Source: Myxocyprinus asiaticus (taxonomy: Eukaryota; Chordata; Actinopteri; Cypriniformes; Catostomidae). From it: a stretch of 64,000 bases of DNA. Each line of letters opens with the position of its first letter. The stretch's first letter is position 1. A model generated the notes under the pieces. It was not told the origin of the DNA. It saw nothing but the letters and a program-made list of their open reading frames with translations, and searched no databases. Position numbers and translations under genes: made by a program. Of this stretch, positions 11,640-24,134 are shown one piece after another. Location: contig NC_059372.1 of NCBI RefSeq assembly GCF_019703515.2, forward strand, positions 16,582,492-16,646,491, written 5' to 3'.

Positions 11640-12388
11640 CTCTAAAGCTGGTGAACAGACCACTCTATCCCCTGGTGGAGGGCCGGGAGGAGAATCCTTT
11701 GTTTAATTTTTTGCTGCATGCCCAAAGGCTGCAGTACCTAAAAGTACGACAAAAGAGTGGTTTTCTCGTTTCCTGGGTCACATGTCCGGTGCGCACGGCC
11801 GTCGTCATGACCACCATCCACCATCCCATTTTTGCAGGTATGGTGCTCCAGTGGTGGACCCCCCCACCCCTGTGCACCCAGCTGTGGCACAAACACGCCC
11901 ACACGGGATTGGTTCCGGTGGACTACGGGGACGAGATTCCTCCTCCCCCCTCCTCGGCCAATCTTATGGTGGGCGGCAGGAGCCAGGTAAGTGCTTCAAT
12001 GTCCCTGGACTCAGCATGGCCCCGCCGCGAGGCCCCACCCGCTGGTACGTCCAACGTGATCATTCCCTTGGTCCCCCTCACCCGGAATTTGGGCACGTGG
12101 CTCACGCTTTCCAACCCATTGCGATGGCTGACCCGGACTGTCCGACTCAGCTACATGATTCAGTTCGCCAGGCGCCCGCCCAGGTTCAGTGGCGTCCGCT
12201 TCATCTTGGTGAAGGGCGAGAACACCGCTACCTTGCGTGCGGAGATTGCAACCCTTCTTCACAAGGGCGCGATAGTGCCTGTCCCTCCAGCCGAGATGAT
12301 GAAAGGGTTCTACAGCCCTTACTTCATCGTACCGAAAAAAGGCAGTGAGTTGCGACCAATCTCTGCCCCCGGTCACCATGCTTTGTAG
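11640..12388 (+). pseudogene. DIRS-like reverse transcriptase, N-terminal part only
   Basis: Recognisable from IPLVPLTRNLGTWLTLSNP, TVRLSYMIQFARRPPRFSGV, AEIATLLHKGAIVPVP and GFYSPYFIVPKKGSELRPI, the fingers region that precedes the catalytic palm. The expected Asp-Asp box and everything beyond are absent; the frame ends in TAG at about 12386 after unrelated residues. An open frame extends upstream to 11363, overlapping ORF1 out of phase, as in related elements. Confidence 0.78.
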
Positions 12389-12995
12389 AAACTCCTCCCC
12401 CTTCGGGTAGGATCTACCATGGGACCTCTCCACATGACATACTTCCGACAAGACTCGGTAAGACCATGTGATGAATTCCACTCAAAATACCCCCCCCCCT
12501 ATTTTTGGGCGGGGTGTGGTCTCCACGGTGTCTTCCCCTTGGGAGGGACACCCCCAACGTAGACACTTATGGCTCCCAGTTGGTTAACAAATTTGGGGAG
12601 AAAAAAGAGGAAAAGAGGCCACAGCTGGACTAGCCTGTCCCTATTGTTGGGCAGTCAACTTGTTCCTGAAGGACCGTTAGGCACTCATAAGAGCGTTGGG
12701 GGAGGTTACGTGACAGCCTGGTGCGCTGGCTACGAGGCACACAGCGGTCTGCCCATTTCGCACCGCCAGTTCACGTAACACAGTTCAGATAGTTGTGGCA
12801 TTTTTTTTATAGGGACCCCTAGTGTCACTACATCGACACAACATCGAGTGAGTGACAGATAGGGAATGTCATGGTTACTTTCGTAACCTCCGTTCCCTGA
12901 TGGAGGGAACGAGACGTTGTGTCCCTCTTGCCACAATGCTGAACTACCCGCTGAAATGGCTGGGACCTGGTCTTGGCTCATCAGCACAAAACCTG
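12360..12995 (+). repeat. DIRS-like 3' untranslated and terminal repeat region
   Basis: Holds C-rich and G-rich blocks, the words CTAGTGTCACTACATCGACA and GAGTGAGTGACAGATAGGGA, and an inverted pair CTCCGTTCCCT...GGAGGGAACGAG around 12888-12912. Open frames here on both strands are judged fortuitous. Confidence 0.65.
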
Positions 12996-13468
12996 AATTT
13001 CTTTTAATTTTTTTTAAAAAGAGAACCATTGTTGGAAGGCCAATAAAGGTGAAGAGGCCAAAAAAGTAAGGGAACAAGTCAAACTGACCACAAGGAGACA
13101 GAGAGAGGTCAGGTGCACTTTGCAGTGTTTGTTTTGTGTGCATAGGCCAGGAGGGCATGAAACGGAAGACAAAAAAAACAAAACAATACTGAATGTCCAC
13201 AGAAATTCTTCCACCACCACCACCTGCTATTTTGCATGCATCTTGACTGCAGTAAAATTTGCTCTCAGTTTTTACTGAAAGTAGACAAGTAGAGGGCCAC
13301 ACCAGACACCTGCAGAGTTCTGAATACTGGGCAGAGACAAACCTCCTACCAGGATGTGTATGCTCAGACCACTGCATTAAACTTCATCTCCTGCCTTATG
13401 GATGACTCGTCGTTACTGTATGCTTAAAGACCTCATGAAAATTTTGTTTTGTGGCTTTTAGTTCACAT

Positions 13469-13811
13469 CTACTCTGCAAAAAAAAAAAATATTGTCTTAC
13501 TGAGTATTATTTGTCTTATTCTCTGGAAAAAAAATAAAAAATACAATATCTAAACATCCTTAAAACAAGAAAAAGTTACGAATGGAAAAACACATCCAAG
13601 TCTTGTTTTCAGAGAATTTGGTGAGTTTTATGCTTAAAAAACTATTTGCCAATGGGGTAAGAAAAATAAACTTGTTTTCCCTTTGAATCAAGTTATTTTA
13701 TAAGCATAAACGTTACTAAATTTTGTTAGATTTTTCTGAAAACAGACATTTTGCTTCTTAAGTAAATGTATCTTTTTTTGAGAATGTTTAAATGTTTTTA
13801 CTGAAAAAAAA

Positions 13812-13888
<77 letters not shown>

Positions 13889-13908
13889 ATTATTATTTGC
13901 AGTGTATT
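13469..13908. mobile_element. Possible palindromic miniature transposon with internal A/TA tract
   Basis: Left end TACTCTGCAAAAAA and right end TTTGCAGTGTA are inverted relatives. The interior is AT-rich with TTGTTTTC/GAAAAC words in both orientations and a poly(A)-(TA)n tract at 13803-13884. No coding content. The class is uncertain. Confidence 0.5.
13803..13884. repeat. Poly(A)-(TA)n compound microsatellite
   Basis: About 26 A followed by about 55 bp of TA, then ATT repeats. Confidence 0.93.
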
Positions 13909-14094
13909 TTCTCTGAAGCCATCTATATGCTAGTGTACTCCTACAAGTTGACAAAATTAACCTTTAGCAGATCTTTCTCTTCTGAGAAAATGGACCAAAA
14001 ATATTGATGATTTATCTTGCACTACACAGATTTTTGTCCAATCAAATGCTCCTCTAAAACCAGACTTCTGAACTCTTGATCTCCCACGATCAAA

Positions 14095-14546
14095 TACATC
14101 AGCACTGCACTTTACTACCCTTACTCTTATATCTCACACCGGACTGTCATAAATTATATTATTATTATATTATATTCTCTTTTAATAACTGACTATCAAC
14201 CGACAGCTGAATGTCAATACAGTACAATACTGTACATTCTATATATACTATATATACCTTTTTATATATTTTATTTTTTATTTTTATTGAATAATGTGTA
14301 TCTATATAGTGCATATTGTATACTGTACAGTGCATGTTATTATTTGTATATTGTTGAGTGTAATTATGTGTATATCAGATGTTTAAATTGTGTTGTGTTA
14401 ATTTGATGTTATTGTAAATTGGTACTGTCTCATCACTGTCACGACTGCTATGTTGATCGGAACTGCATCCAAGAATTTCACACACCATTGCACTTGTGTA
14501 TATGGCTGTGTGACAATAAAGTGATTTGATTTTGATTTGATTTGAC
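14095..14546 (+). mobile_element. L2-type non-LTR retrotransposon, 3' end only
   Basis: A 5'-truncated 3' UTR ending in tandem TGATTT(T)GATT units after GTGTGACAATAAAGTGATTT, the tail structure of fish L2/CR1-type LINEs. Preceding words include GCACTTTACTACCC, ACTGTCACGACTGCTATG and AAGAATTTCACACACCATTG. No endonuclease or transcriptase coding remains. It is related to the fragment at 10552-10672. Confidence 0.75.
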
Positions 14547-17139
14547 CTGCAGCCGACTAGCAAGTAGCTAAATTTTGGCTATAAAAAAAGTAAAATGGGG
14601 ACAGGCCTTTTGAAATGTCCAACCCAAACATTTCAATAGGAAATACGTTATCACAGGTAAAAAACTTGTGTTTGGCAAGCAATTTTGTGGGGTCTTTAAA
14701 AGCTCCAGAAGTTCACGGCAATGTGTGGATAAGGCTTCTGCCAACCAGTGCATTTCCCAGCCCACTTCTACTCGCTCTGCTGGCCTTCAGGTGGAGGACA
14801 GGCGGCTGGCCTGCTGGAGGGGCTGACAGTGGCGGTCAGCAAGCCCTGGGGGAGAGGACGTCCTGTGGGGGGGCAGATGGGGGTTCGGTGTCTCGCCGTC
14901 AGGACAGGTGGGTCGCTGTCACCCCGTCCCAGCAAGCAGGTGGCCTCTACCTCCCTGGAGGTCATCTTCACACATAGCAGTGCAAAACCTCCTGTGGCCG
15001 CCTGTTCACTCATTTGCAACACCTATACACCCAGCAACAAACACACAACACCATTATTATATGACCAGAGTCTCACTCTTGTGTCCCCTTCAATCACCTA
15101 TCTGCAGTCAGGATCCCCCAGGGGACTTTGTAAATAAACACAAAGTGCAAACGCTGCGTTATGCCTCTCACAGCCAGACAATTCAGTCGAATCTCTTCCT
15201 AAGCCTTAACACCACCCCCATCCAATCCATAACTGGTTCTCGTTGTTTCCCAAAATCCATCTGTCATCAGTCATCGCCACCTGACACCGGTACTTGCTCC
15301 TGCGACTCCTGCAAACCAATAAAGCCTAATTAAAATAACAAAGTTCTGTCAATAAACCAGGAACAGTTGTATAATTACAGTGTGCGTGAGGACATCATAA
15401 GCAGGCAATGTCACAGCCCTAACGAAGGAAATAAATCGATTGCAACTAGACAAAGCGTTGCTTTACGATCCCCCTCTTTCCTTCCACACACAAAGGCAGT
15501 CATAAAATGTGGCCAGAGGCAAGTTTAATGACAGTCTTAAAGTGTCGGGCCCCCTTTGTCACTTTCACTGCCTTCCCCTCTACATGACAATGGAACAGTG
15601 CTCTCTTTGCTCTCTACTCAGCCTCATTAGTCGGCTCTTTCCTTCTCTCGATCTCCTTTTCTTGTCTTTTCTCCCTCCGGAGACAAGTGAGTGGCAGGTT
15701 TCCCACTTAAACTGTGCATTGCACTATTGACAGACATACACAAGCACACACACTTCACTCTTGCACTGAACTAATTCATGGGGGGAGTGTGAATTAACAT
15801 TCCCACAGTACTGCTGTGCGCTCAATGGCGTGTGGAGTGCATGGCTAAATGTCAAGGAAGGATGTTTAATTCCACAGCCCATGATTTCATCCAAAAACAG
15901 TCAAATTCTCTCATTCAGCTAGTCAGATTTCAGAGCTGAGACTTTAGCATAGGCAGGAGGAAAGAGGGCCTTTCTCTCTCCCAGACCACAGGTGAAGATT
16001 CCTAGACCGAAGGTGGCAGAAAACCATCCAACTGCTCAGCTGGTAGACACACAGGCTGTCTTTCCCAAATCACATTTTACTGTGGCAACAAAGAGAATAA
16101 AAAAAAAAAAAAAAAATGAATGACTGTTTCAAACAAGTTTAAAAGAAAACCAAACTCACACCGAAATATTCATAAGTCTTGTCTCAACTCTTTCACTTGG
16201 AGTCCAAGTCAAGTCTCAAATCTTTTGGCACAAATCCAAGTCAAGTCTCAAATCACTTTTGGTAACAGTTTTCTATACACCACAACTTTTATAAAAGTTT
16301 TATAAACCTTGTGGAAGAACAATCAATTTAATATTGAATATTGAGTCCAAGTCAGGTATCAAGTCTCTTTTCAAGTTTATTTACAACTTAAGTGCAGCTC
16401 AAGTCCATGTCTCAGACACAAGTTTGCATCTCTGTTCATGCCGTTGGATGAGTCAATGTTGTTATGTCCATTCATGTCTGGTCACTGAAACGGTTTGCAG
16501 TTTCATTTAGTGCCTTCACCTTTAACAAGCTAGATGAGGCTTCTTCATGCTGCTCCATCAGGGAGCCCATTGCCTTTTGAGCAACTGTGTTCCTCCTCCA
16601 CTGAGAGGACCTCTAGTATGTTAACTTGGAGGTGAGAGCTTCTCATTTAATCTGTTTTAATTTAATTCTCTGTATTGGAGGGCTTTGATACCACAAAACT
16701 TCTCTGTTAAAAGTTAAAGGGAAAAAATGACAAGGTGTGCCACGAGCAGTTTCGTCATTTCTTCATTTTTGTCACATTTCAGAAGTCCTTCTACCTCTAT
16801 TTTTTGTTCTCTCTTAGAAAATGAGATTGGTTATAGAACACTGTGTGGTGACTGAGGGTGCGGCTATACTTGTCTGAAATGTAGTGATGTGTTACAACAG
16901 AGAACATAAGGGCAATGAAGGTTTGGGATGCTCTCTCGCTCTCTCTCAAACTCTCATCTCTCTTACTATATTTTCTTTCTTATCCTTCTATCCAGCTTTT
17001 ATCTACTCCTGCTCACAAATTCACACAGAGAAATTAGTTTGTCCTGGAAACAGTCCATTTATACCTGTTTTTCAAAGACAGTATGTAAAAATCTATGTAC
17101 ACTGCACATGACATGATGCAGTACACATTCAGTTGACAG

Positions 17140-19272
17140 CAGTGGTGGGCCGTGCATTTTAAGTCTAGGCCTTCAGTGTGATTCATGCCATTAAGAAAAC
17201 ACAGTTTCACAATGAATAAGACACCCTATGCCTTTGGGCATCATACATTATGTCGCAGCTAACTAGTAATACCAAGTGACATTTTATAAACGCATCCATG
17301 CCCGAAAGCCAGAACTTGAAACGACACATAATGCTCAAGCAAGCTTAATTTTAACTGCAGCATGACTGTTTTGTGAAATGAACGTCTCCCGAACAGACAT
17401 TCAAAAATCATAATTTTTCATATGAATCTACCAAGGAGGTCTATAATACCTATCTAATAATATTTGCGATTTAAATGTTGCTTGCAATAAATTTCGTTTC
17501 GTCAGTGTACACGGTTATGCTGCGTTCCATTCAAGTTAGATGTGGGATATTCATACTTGATATCTCCGACCATAAATGGATTACATTCCCCGATATTCGG
17601 AAGATGACGTTTTAAGGAAACAAAACTGCAACGCTCCCGTTAGCTTAGCAGGGGTTTGACTCTCATTAGAGATGTCTCCTAGCAACCCAACTGATAAACA
17701 ATGCTGCAGCGCTAGCATTTGTGCTACAGGTGTACGAATATCAAAAGAGATTATAATGTTTTATACACCTGTTTCTGCAGGCATTTGTTAAACAAGCTTT
17801 AATATCATGTAATGTGGAAACAAACTCATTTATCGATATTAATTAATAAAGTGAATGTTTATCACTTACTTTGTATATCTCCCTGAGTGTTGACAGGTTT
17901 GTGTGACATCATGCACCTGCATCTCGGCAAAATCGGAGTTGAGAATTTCTGCACGAGCATATAAGTTGTAATTCTGACTTCAAGAAGCATTCCACTGCAC
18001 TTTTCCTAGTAGGAAGTTGTAAAATCCGACTTTCTGAGTTGAATGGAACGCAGCACTACTTTTCAAAATTGATCCGACACTGAATGCTCAAGCAGCCTAA
18101 TTTACATTTAGAAAACTATATGATGTTGCTATAACAATGCAAAAAGCACTTTCCAATTTGCTTGAGATGAAAATCAGCCCTCATTTCCTGTTTAATTAAT
18201 CAATCACACGATTATGCAGAACATCTCAGGTTTGTAAATCTATAAGGATCTCTTTGTCAACGGCAATAACAGCAGTGATGACAGCCGACTCATCAGCAAG
18301 ATCTCGCGCTCTTCGCTTTCAAATTATGTACATCACTTAAAGCGTAAATGCGTCACTCAAGGCCAGCTAGAAGGCCTTGACTGGGACATATCCTAAAGAT
18401 CACATCCACCAAGAACAAATAAATCAATCTGATTGGTTGATGAATCTGACAATCTGACTTTAGTTGCCCATTCATTTGCACTGTTGAGGGATTCTGAAGA
18501 AATTCTGAAGGCTTGACGGAGTGGAGATCAGACTCACGTGCTGCTTCGGGCATGCGATTTGTGAAACAGTTGTTACACTTTGCTTGTAAGCGTCAAGGAA
18601 TAAATTCTGACTGGATAAACTTTTAGTTTTTCTCTATTTGTTTGTAGATTAATTAAGAGTGGAAAGTGATTAAAAATACATAGGCAAGGGGCCTGGGTAG
18701 CTCAGTGGTAAAATACGCTGGCTACCACCCCTGGAGTTCACTAGTTCGCTAGTTTGAATCCCAGGGCGTGTTGAGTGACTCCAGCCAGGTCTCCTAAGCA
18801 ACCTAATTGGCCGCAACCTAATTGGCCCGGTTGCTAGGGAGGGTAGAGTCACATGGGGTAACCTCCTCGTGGTTGCTATAATGTGGTTTGTTCTCGGTGG
18901 GGTGCATGGTGAATTGAGCGTGATTGCCGCGGTGGATGGCGTGAAGCCTCCACACGCGCTATGTCTCTGTGGCAACACGCTCAACAAGCCAGGTGATAAG
19001 ATGCGCGGGTTGACTGTCTCAGACACGGAGGCAACTGAGATTCATCCTCCGCCACCCGGACTGAGGCGAATCACTACGCCACCACGAGGACTTAGAGCGC
19101 ATTGGGAATTGGGCATTCTAAATTGGGAGAAAAAGGGGAAAAATCCCCCCCCCCCCAAAAAAAAAAAAAACATAGGTAAAAAGGTGATTGAGAATGAAAG
19201 GATGAAAAATATTTATTTATTTGACGTTAGACCAGCAGAGAAGGCTTTGCTGGCCCTGAGAAATTGCCACTG
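17140..19272. mobile_element. hAT-type DNA transposon, non-autonomous, in unit A
   Basis: Ends CAGTGGTGGGCC... and ...GAAATTGCCACTG form short inverted repeats (CAGTGG/CCACTG). Perfect 8-bp target duplication GTTGACAG at 17132-17139 and 19273-19280 is the hAT hallmark. Unit B carries the uninterrupted site AGTTGACAGACACACTG at 23726. No transposase frame was recognised. A SINE sits inside. A truncated relative lies at 52644-53272. Confidence 0.92.
18688..19169 (+). mobile_element. HAmo-type tRNA-derived SINE
   Basis: The tRNA-like head GGGCCTGGGTAGCTCAGTGG holds a Pol III A box, and TAGTTTGAATCCC is B-box like. The body (GACTCCAGCCAGGTCTCC, GATAAGATGCGCGG, CTCCGCCACCCGGA) ends in C and A runs. 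Target duplication ACATAGGCAA (18678-18687) and ACATAGGTAA (19170-19179). The related hAT copy at 53167 has the empty site. The family is recalled from cyprinid SINE descriptions. Confidence 0.88.
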
Positions 19273-19965
19273 GTTGACAGGCACACTGTTCCTTTTTCTT
19301 TTTAAGGGCTTGTGTTCTTGTGTGTAGAAAGATCCCACTATGTTCTCATGGCTATGTCTGTGTGCGTCTATTTGTACACAAGTGTGAATTTTGAGACACC
19401 ACTCACTGGGCACTGATCCCTGATCTCCAATTAAGTGTGCGGCTCTGGTGGGGTGTGCAGGGGGTCATGATTGATGGGTGAAAGGTGAGATAGACTCTTT
19501 GATTCGCTCGACCACCCAGAGAGAAATGCAACTCAACTGTAGCCTTTCCAGATGGCCTTAGACCCAATACAGAAATACACATATCTTACCATCTCACATA
19601 CACACCCATCCTCTCTTTATATGTCTGAATCTAGTGATAAAACCACTAGTTTATTTTTTTCTTTCTTTCTTTCTTTCTAAGAGGGAAGTTGCACAGTTGT
19701 TTTTACCTCATCCATGCAATGTGCGATTAGAATTATTGTTTCTTTTTTTTTTTTTTTTTTTTTATCAACAACTGACTGTAAACAACAGAAAGGATATTAA
19801 AAGAGACTATTCAATGAAAATGGAGGGCGTGGATCTCATCTTTGAACACACATTACACGCAACAAGTCAAAGCAAACCTTCCAACAGACATTCAACAGGC
19901 GCAGTACGCTGGCCTGTAGCCATGCTGTAAAATGAAGAATGTTGTGAAAACAGTCCGTGGAAAAG

Positions 19966-20315
19966 TTTAAAGATGAAGTATGTAAATTTTTCAATATAAA
20001 AATACTTTTATATTATATATAAAGACAATTATAAGTAAGCCATTCATAGGTTAATTTTCTCGAAAACAGTAAACACTGTGTCTCTGTGGTGCTATGAAAA
20101 TTCCTGTTTGTTTTGAGCGACCTGCTCAGACCCGCCTCAACAACGTTACTTAACCAATGGTGTGAGTTGGGGGTAGGCCTGTCTCTTTGTTTGATCAATG
20201 TCGGATCAATGTCGGATGAGGGGCATATTCAGAAATCTGTTTTGAAAATATTGTTTATTTTTGCAATTCCATTATGTGGCGCTAGTGTCGCTAAAATTGT
20301 ATACTTTGGCTTTAA
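19966..20315. mobile_element. Miniature TIR element (TTTAAAGMTGAAGTATGTAA) in unit A
   Basis: Inverted ends TTTAAAGATGAAGTATGTAA and TTGTATACTTTGGCTTTAA; a TTAA-containing border suggests a piggyBac-type target. The counterpart lies at 25492-25835, so it predates the duplication. Confidence 0.7.
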
Positions 20316-22334
20316 GCAAAATCAGAGTTAACATTATTAAATGCAATGCAAATGTAACTATGCATATCATGCTTCAACTTAAGCTATGGTGACACCACAA
20401 TCCATGACAACTCAGGACTTACTACAGCCAAATAAGGTGCATTTTCTTAGAGTGCGCACTCATGAGACACAGTATGCAGTGAAATGATCTCAGTGCTAAG
20501 TTCTTCTTCGCCACTACACAACTCAATCACTGGCAAGTGAAATTTTAATATTGACTAGACAGTGGCTAATAGCAGACATTGTTTATTAGCATAGAGCAGA
20601 ATTTGGTCGCATATGTGGGTGATTTACTCGCAATGTAAATGACTGCTTCTTTACTTCCTTTCTTTTTGTCTTTCTTTGTCATCTCACTTTTCATGCAGAA
20701 TTGCATTACAGATGAATCATAAGGCTATCTGTAATCAGTAATTAGCTATCTGTATGAGTCAGGTGAGAGATCAGTGGCTCTGGTCAGAAGTGTGAAATGT
20801 ACCCTAGTGATCCATAAAGCTCAGTTTGACAACTGATCTAACTGGAGGCCAAAGGACATTGTGTTCTGTCATCAGTAATGTAGAGAGTCTGGAATATGGA
20901 TTTTATCTAATTGAGGCTTTCTTTTTCTACAACTACTATTGAGATCCGTCTTGTAGATGTTTCTTGTAGAAGTTCTTCAAGTTCTTCTTTTCCACAATTT
21001 TCTGAAATAAATTCAGCTCTTACCATTGAGAGTTCAGACCCAGTTCATTCTGTGTTTTGTATATAATTTCAGCCTGATTCTGCTATTTATTTATATAATT
21101 TATTTTTTAAGCTTTATACATTTTAAGAAATTTAAGAGTAGGGTTTAAGAATCCCCTACTGACGTACTTATTGTTAGAAAGTTCTCTCAAGGATGTTCTA
21201 TTAAGAATGATGCCATCGTAATATTTGCACACTGAATTGCAATTGGTCTTTGGTTTTGCAGTTCTTTGCAACAAAATTTTGACTTATCTTTTCTTTCTTG
21301 TATCTATTTAACAATCTATAGCTGCCTTTACACTGCAAAGACAGTGTTAATTAGCATTCCCAGCCAACAACAAGCAAGATGCTTGCTTAGTGTCACAATA
21401 TGACCAATGCGGCTCTGATGCAGAATCTCATTCACACAGAACCAAAGTCTGCAACCTAAGCTTACCTAAAACTTTAACAACGAACTTTTGCTGACTTGCA
21501 GAAAAGGAAGCTGGTATTTCCTTCAGGAAATGCAAATCTATGGCCTGTAAACAAGAGACTTTACAAGTTTCATACATTATTTTCGAGGATATTATAGAGG
21601 AGCAAAAGTGTTCAACCATCCAGACCTGTGAGTTACTGTAGAGGAATTATATGATCGTCGAACACAGGCCTCATTCCAGCTGCTCTGTCTAGCTGTTAAA
21701 CGCTCATTCCCTTTCTCTGTCTCCCTTTCTTATTCTTTCTCTCAATGAGTGCGAGCACCACATTGTGCCTGTAATTACTCTGACAAAAAAAAAAAAAAAA
21801 ATGGAAAATAATCTCAGAAATAATACATTTCCCATCTCTCTCATATCACTTTCTCTGGAGGATAGGCAGTCTGTACAGAGACTCACATACAGTTCCACTT
21901 CCTGTTTTCTTTTTTTTTTAATTATTATTATTTCTGGAGGAAGCATTGGTAATTGTGCTTTTGGTACTAATGTATAACACATCCTTCAAAGAAGCAGCAG
22001 AGAAAGAACATAACATCTACTAGTGTGGAATTCTGAATATATGCATTATGCACTGTACTAAGCAGTCATAATCAAATCAGAACTATGGAAATGTTGGTAA
22101 ATTTTTAGCCAATTCCAGTTTTGCACTGCACTGAACTAATTTGTGGGGGGAGTGTGAATTAACATTCCCACAATACTGCTGTGCACTCAGTGACTTGTGG
22201 AGTGCATGGCTAAATGTCAAGGAAGGATGTTTAATTCCACAGCCCATGATTTCATCCAAAAACAGTCAAATTCTCTCATTCAGCTAGTCAGATTTCAGAG
22301 CTGAGACTTTAGCATAGGCAGGAGGAAAGAATGT

Positions 22335-22597
22335 GATATATGTGGAAAATATGTATTGAGTATTTTAAACTTGCATATACAGTATTCTACCCTGTTTTGC
22401 TGATAAGCAATGTTGAGGCCATGTTGAATGTGTGCCCCTGCCTGTTTAAGTAAGAGTCTCTGATACATGATGTATTTTGAGATTGTGTGGGTTTGTTTTT
22501 GTATGGGGATATGGTATTAATTTAATTTATTCAGGTCTTAAAAAAGGTCTTAAAAGTCTTTAATTTGATTTTAGATACACTGCAGCAACCCTGCGGC
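22335..22597. repeat. Unit B-specific replaced block
   Basis: Between GCAGGAGGAAAG and AAAACCATCCAACTGC, unit B has about 260 bp (containing GGTCTTAAAAAAGGTCTTAA and CTGCAGCAACCCTG) where unit A has about 50 different bases. The right part resembles ends of a dispersed repeat; not classified. Confidence 0.5.
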
Positions 22598-24102
22598 ATA
22601 AAACCATCCAACTGCTTAGCTGGTAGACACACAGGCTCTCTTTTCCAGCTCATATTGTGCTGTGGCAACAAACAGAATTGGAAAAAAAAATGAATGACTG
22701 TTTCAAACAAGTTTTAAAGAAAACAGGTAGGCCCGGCACAAACTCACACCGAAATATTCATACGTTTTGTCTCAACTCTTTCATATGGAGTCCAAGTCAA
22801 GTCTAAAATCTTTTGTCACAAATCCAAGTCAAGACTCAAATCACTTTTGGTAATAGTTTTCTATACATCACAACTTTTATAAAAGCTTTATGAACCTCGT
22901 GGAACAACAGTCAATTTCATATATTTTTTTGTTTGCAAGTCTTTAACATGGAGTCCAAGTCAGGTTTCAAGTCTCAAGTTTATTTGCAACTTAAGTGCAA
23001 CTCAAGTCCAAGTCTCAGACATAAGTCTGCATCTCTGCTCACGCCATTGGATGAGTCAGTGTTGTTATGTCCGTTCATGTCGGGTCACTGAAACAGTTTG
23101 TAGTTCCATTTAGTGCCTTCACCTTTAACAAGCTAGATGAGGCCTCTTTATGCAGCTCCATCAGGGAGCCCATTGCCTGTTGAGCAACTGTGTTCCTCCT
23201 CCACTGAGAGGACCTCTGGTATGTTAACTTGGAGGTAAGAGCTTCTCATTGAGTCTGTTTTAATTTAATTCTCTGTATTGGAGGGCTTTGATACCACAAA
23301 ACTTGTCTGTTAAAAGTTAAAAGAAAAAAATGACAAGGTGTGCCACGAGAAGTTTCTTCTTTTCTTCTTTTTTGTCACATTTCAGAAGTCCTTCTATCTC
23401 TATTTTTTGTTCTGTCTTAGAAAATGAGATTGGTTATAGAACACTGTGTGGTGACTGAGACTGTTCTTGTCTGAAATGTAGTGATGTGTTACAGCAGAGG
23501 GCAGAAGGGAAATGAAGGTTCGGGATGCTCTCGCTCTCTCTCAAACTCTCATCTCTCTTTCTGTATTTTCTTTCTTATCCTTCTATCCAGCTTTTATCTA
23601 CTCCTGCTCACAAACTCACACAGAGAAATTAGTTTGTCCTGCAAACAGTCCATTGATGCCTGTTTTTCAAAGACAGTATTCAAAAATCTATGTACACTGC
23701 ACATGACATGATGCAGTACACATTCAGTTGACAGACACACTGTTCCTTTTTGTTTTTAAGGGCTTGTGTTCTTGTGTGTAGGAAGATCCCACTATGTTCT
23801 CATGGCTATGTCTGTGTGTGTCTATTTGTACACAAGTTTGAATTCTGAGACACCACTCACTGGGCACTGATCCCTGATCTACAATTAAGTGTGCGGCTCT
23901 GGTGGGGTGTGCAGGGGGTCATGATTGATGGGTGAAAGGTGAGATAGACTCTTTGATTCGCTCGACCACCCAGAGAGAAATGCAACTCAACTGTAGCCTT
24001 TCCAGATGGCCTTAGACCCAAGACAGAAATATACATATCTTACCATCTCTCACACACACCCATCCTCTCTTTATATGTCTGAATCTAGTGATAAATCCAC
24101 CC

Positions 24103-24133
<31 letters not shown>

Positions 24134-24134
24134 T

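Larger units (their letters stand above)
10673..12995 (+). mobile_element. DIRS-like tyrosine-recombinase retroelement, internally deleted
   Basis: Contains a Gag-like frame, the N-terminal part of the reverse transcriptase and a terminal region with the self-complementary AACCTCCGTTCCCT/GATGGAGGGAACGAG, typical of fish DIRS ends. Reverse transcriptase stops after KKGSELRPI at about 12355 and joins 3' untranslated sequence, so the catalytic part of the transcriptase, RNase H, methyltransferase-like domain and tyrosine recombinase are gone. Base composition is much richer in G and C than its surroundings. It abuts an L2-type fragment on the left. The exact right end is uncertain. Confidence 0.82.
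15762..22123. repeat. Tandem segmental duplication, unit A
   Basis: Collinear with unit B (22124-27682) from TGCACTGAACTAATT to ATTTTTAGCCA(A/G)TTCCAGTTTT, with long near-identical stretches, for example 20399-20790 against 25919-26310. It holds a private 2.1-kb hAT insertion. Non-coding; the small matching open frames (about 19816 and 25356) have no recognisable protein. Confidence 0.92.

Noticed and set aside
12569..13377. 215-codon minus-strand frame at 12730-13377
   Set aside because: It overlaps the DIRS-like terminal region and unrelated flank; low-complexity residues and no domain.
13688..14007. Frames with YI and K runs on both strands
   Set aside because: Translation of a poly(A)-(TA)n tract.
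14615..15137. GC-rich stretch with overlapping frames of 84-129 codons on both strands, considered as an exon
   Set aside because: No recognisable domain, no convincing splice pair, and frames open on both strands at once; composition explains the length.
18688..18780. tRNA-like sequence with A and B boxes, considered as a tRNA gene
   Set aside because: It is the head of a SINE with poly(A) tail and target duplications, not a free tRNA gene.
19816..19930. Short frame MKMEGVDLIFEHTLHA repeated in both duplication units (also 25356), considered as a conserved microprotein
   Set aside because: Its similarity is explained by the segmental duplication as a whole; flanking non-coding DNA is equally alike.
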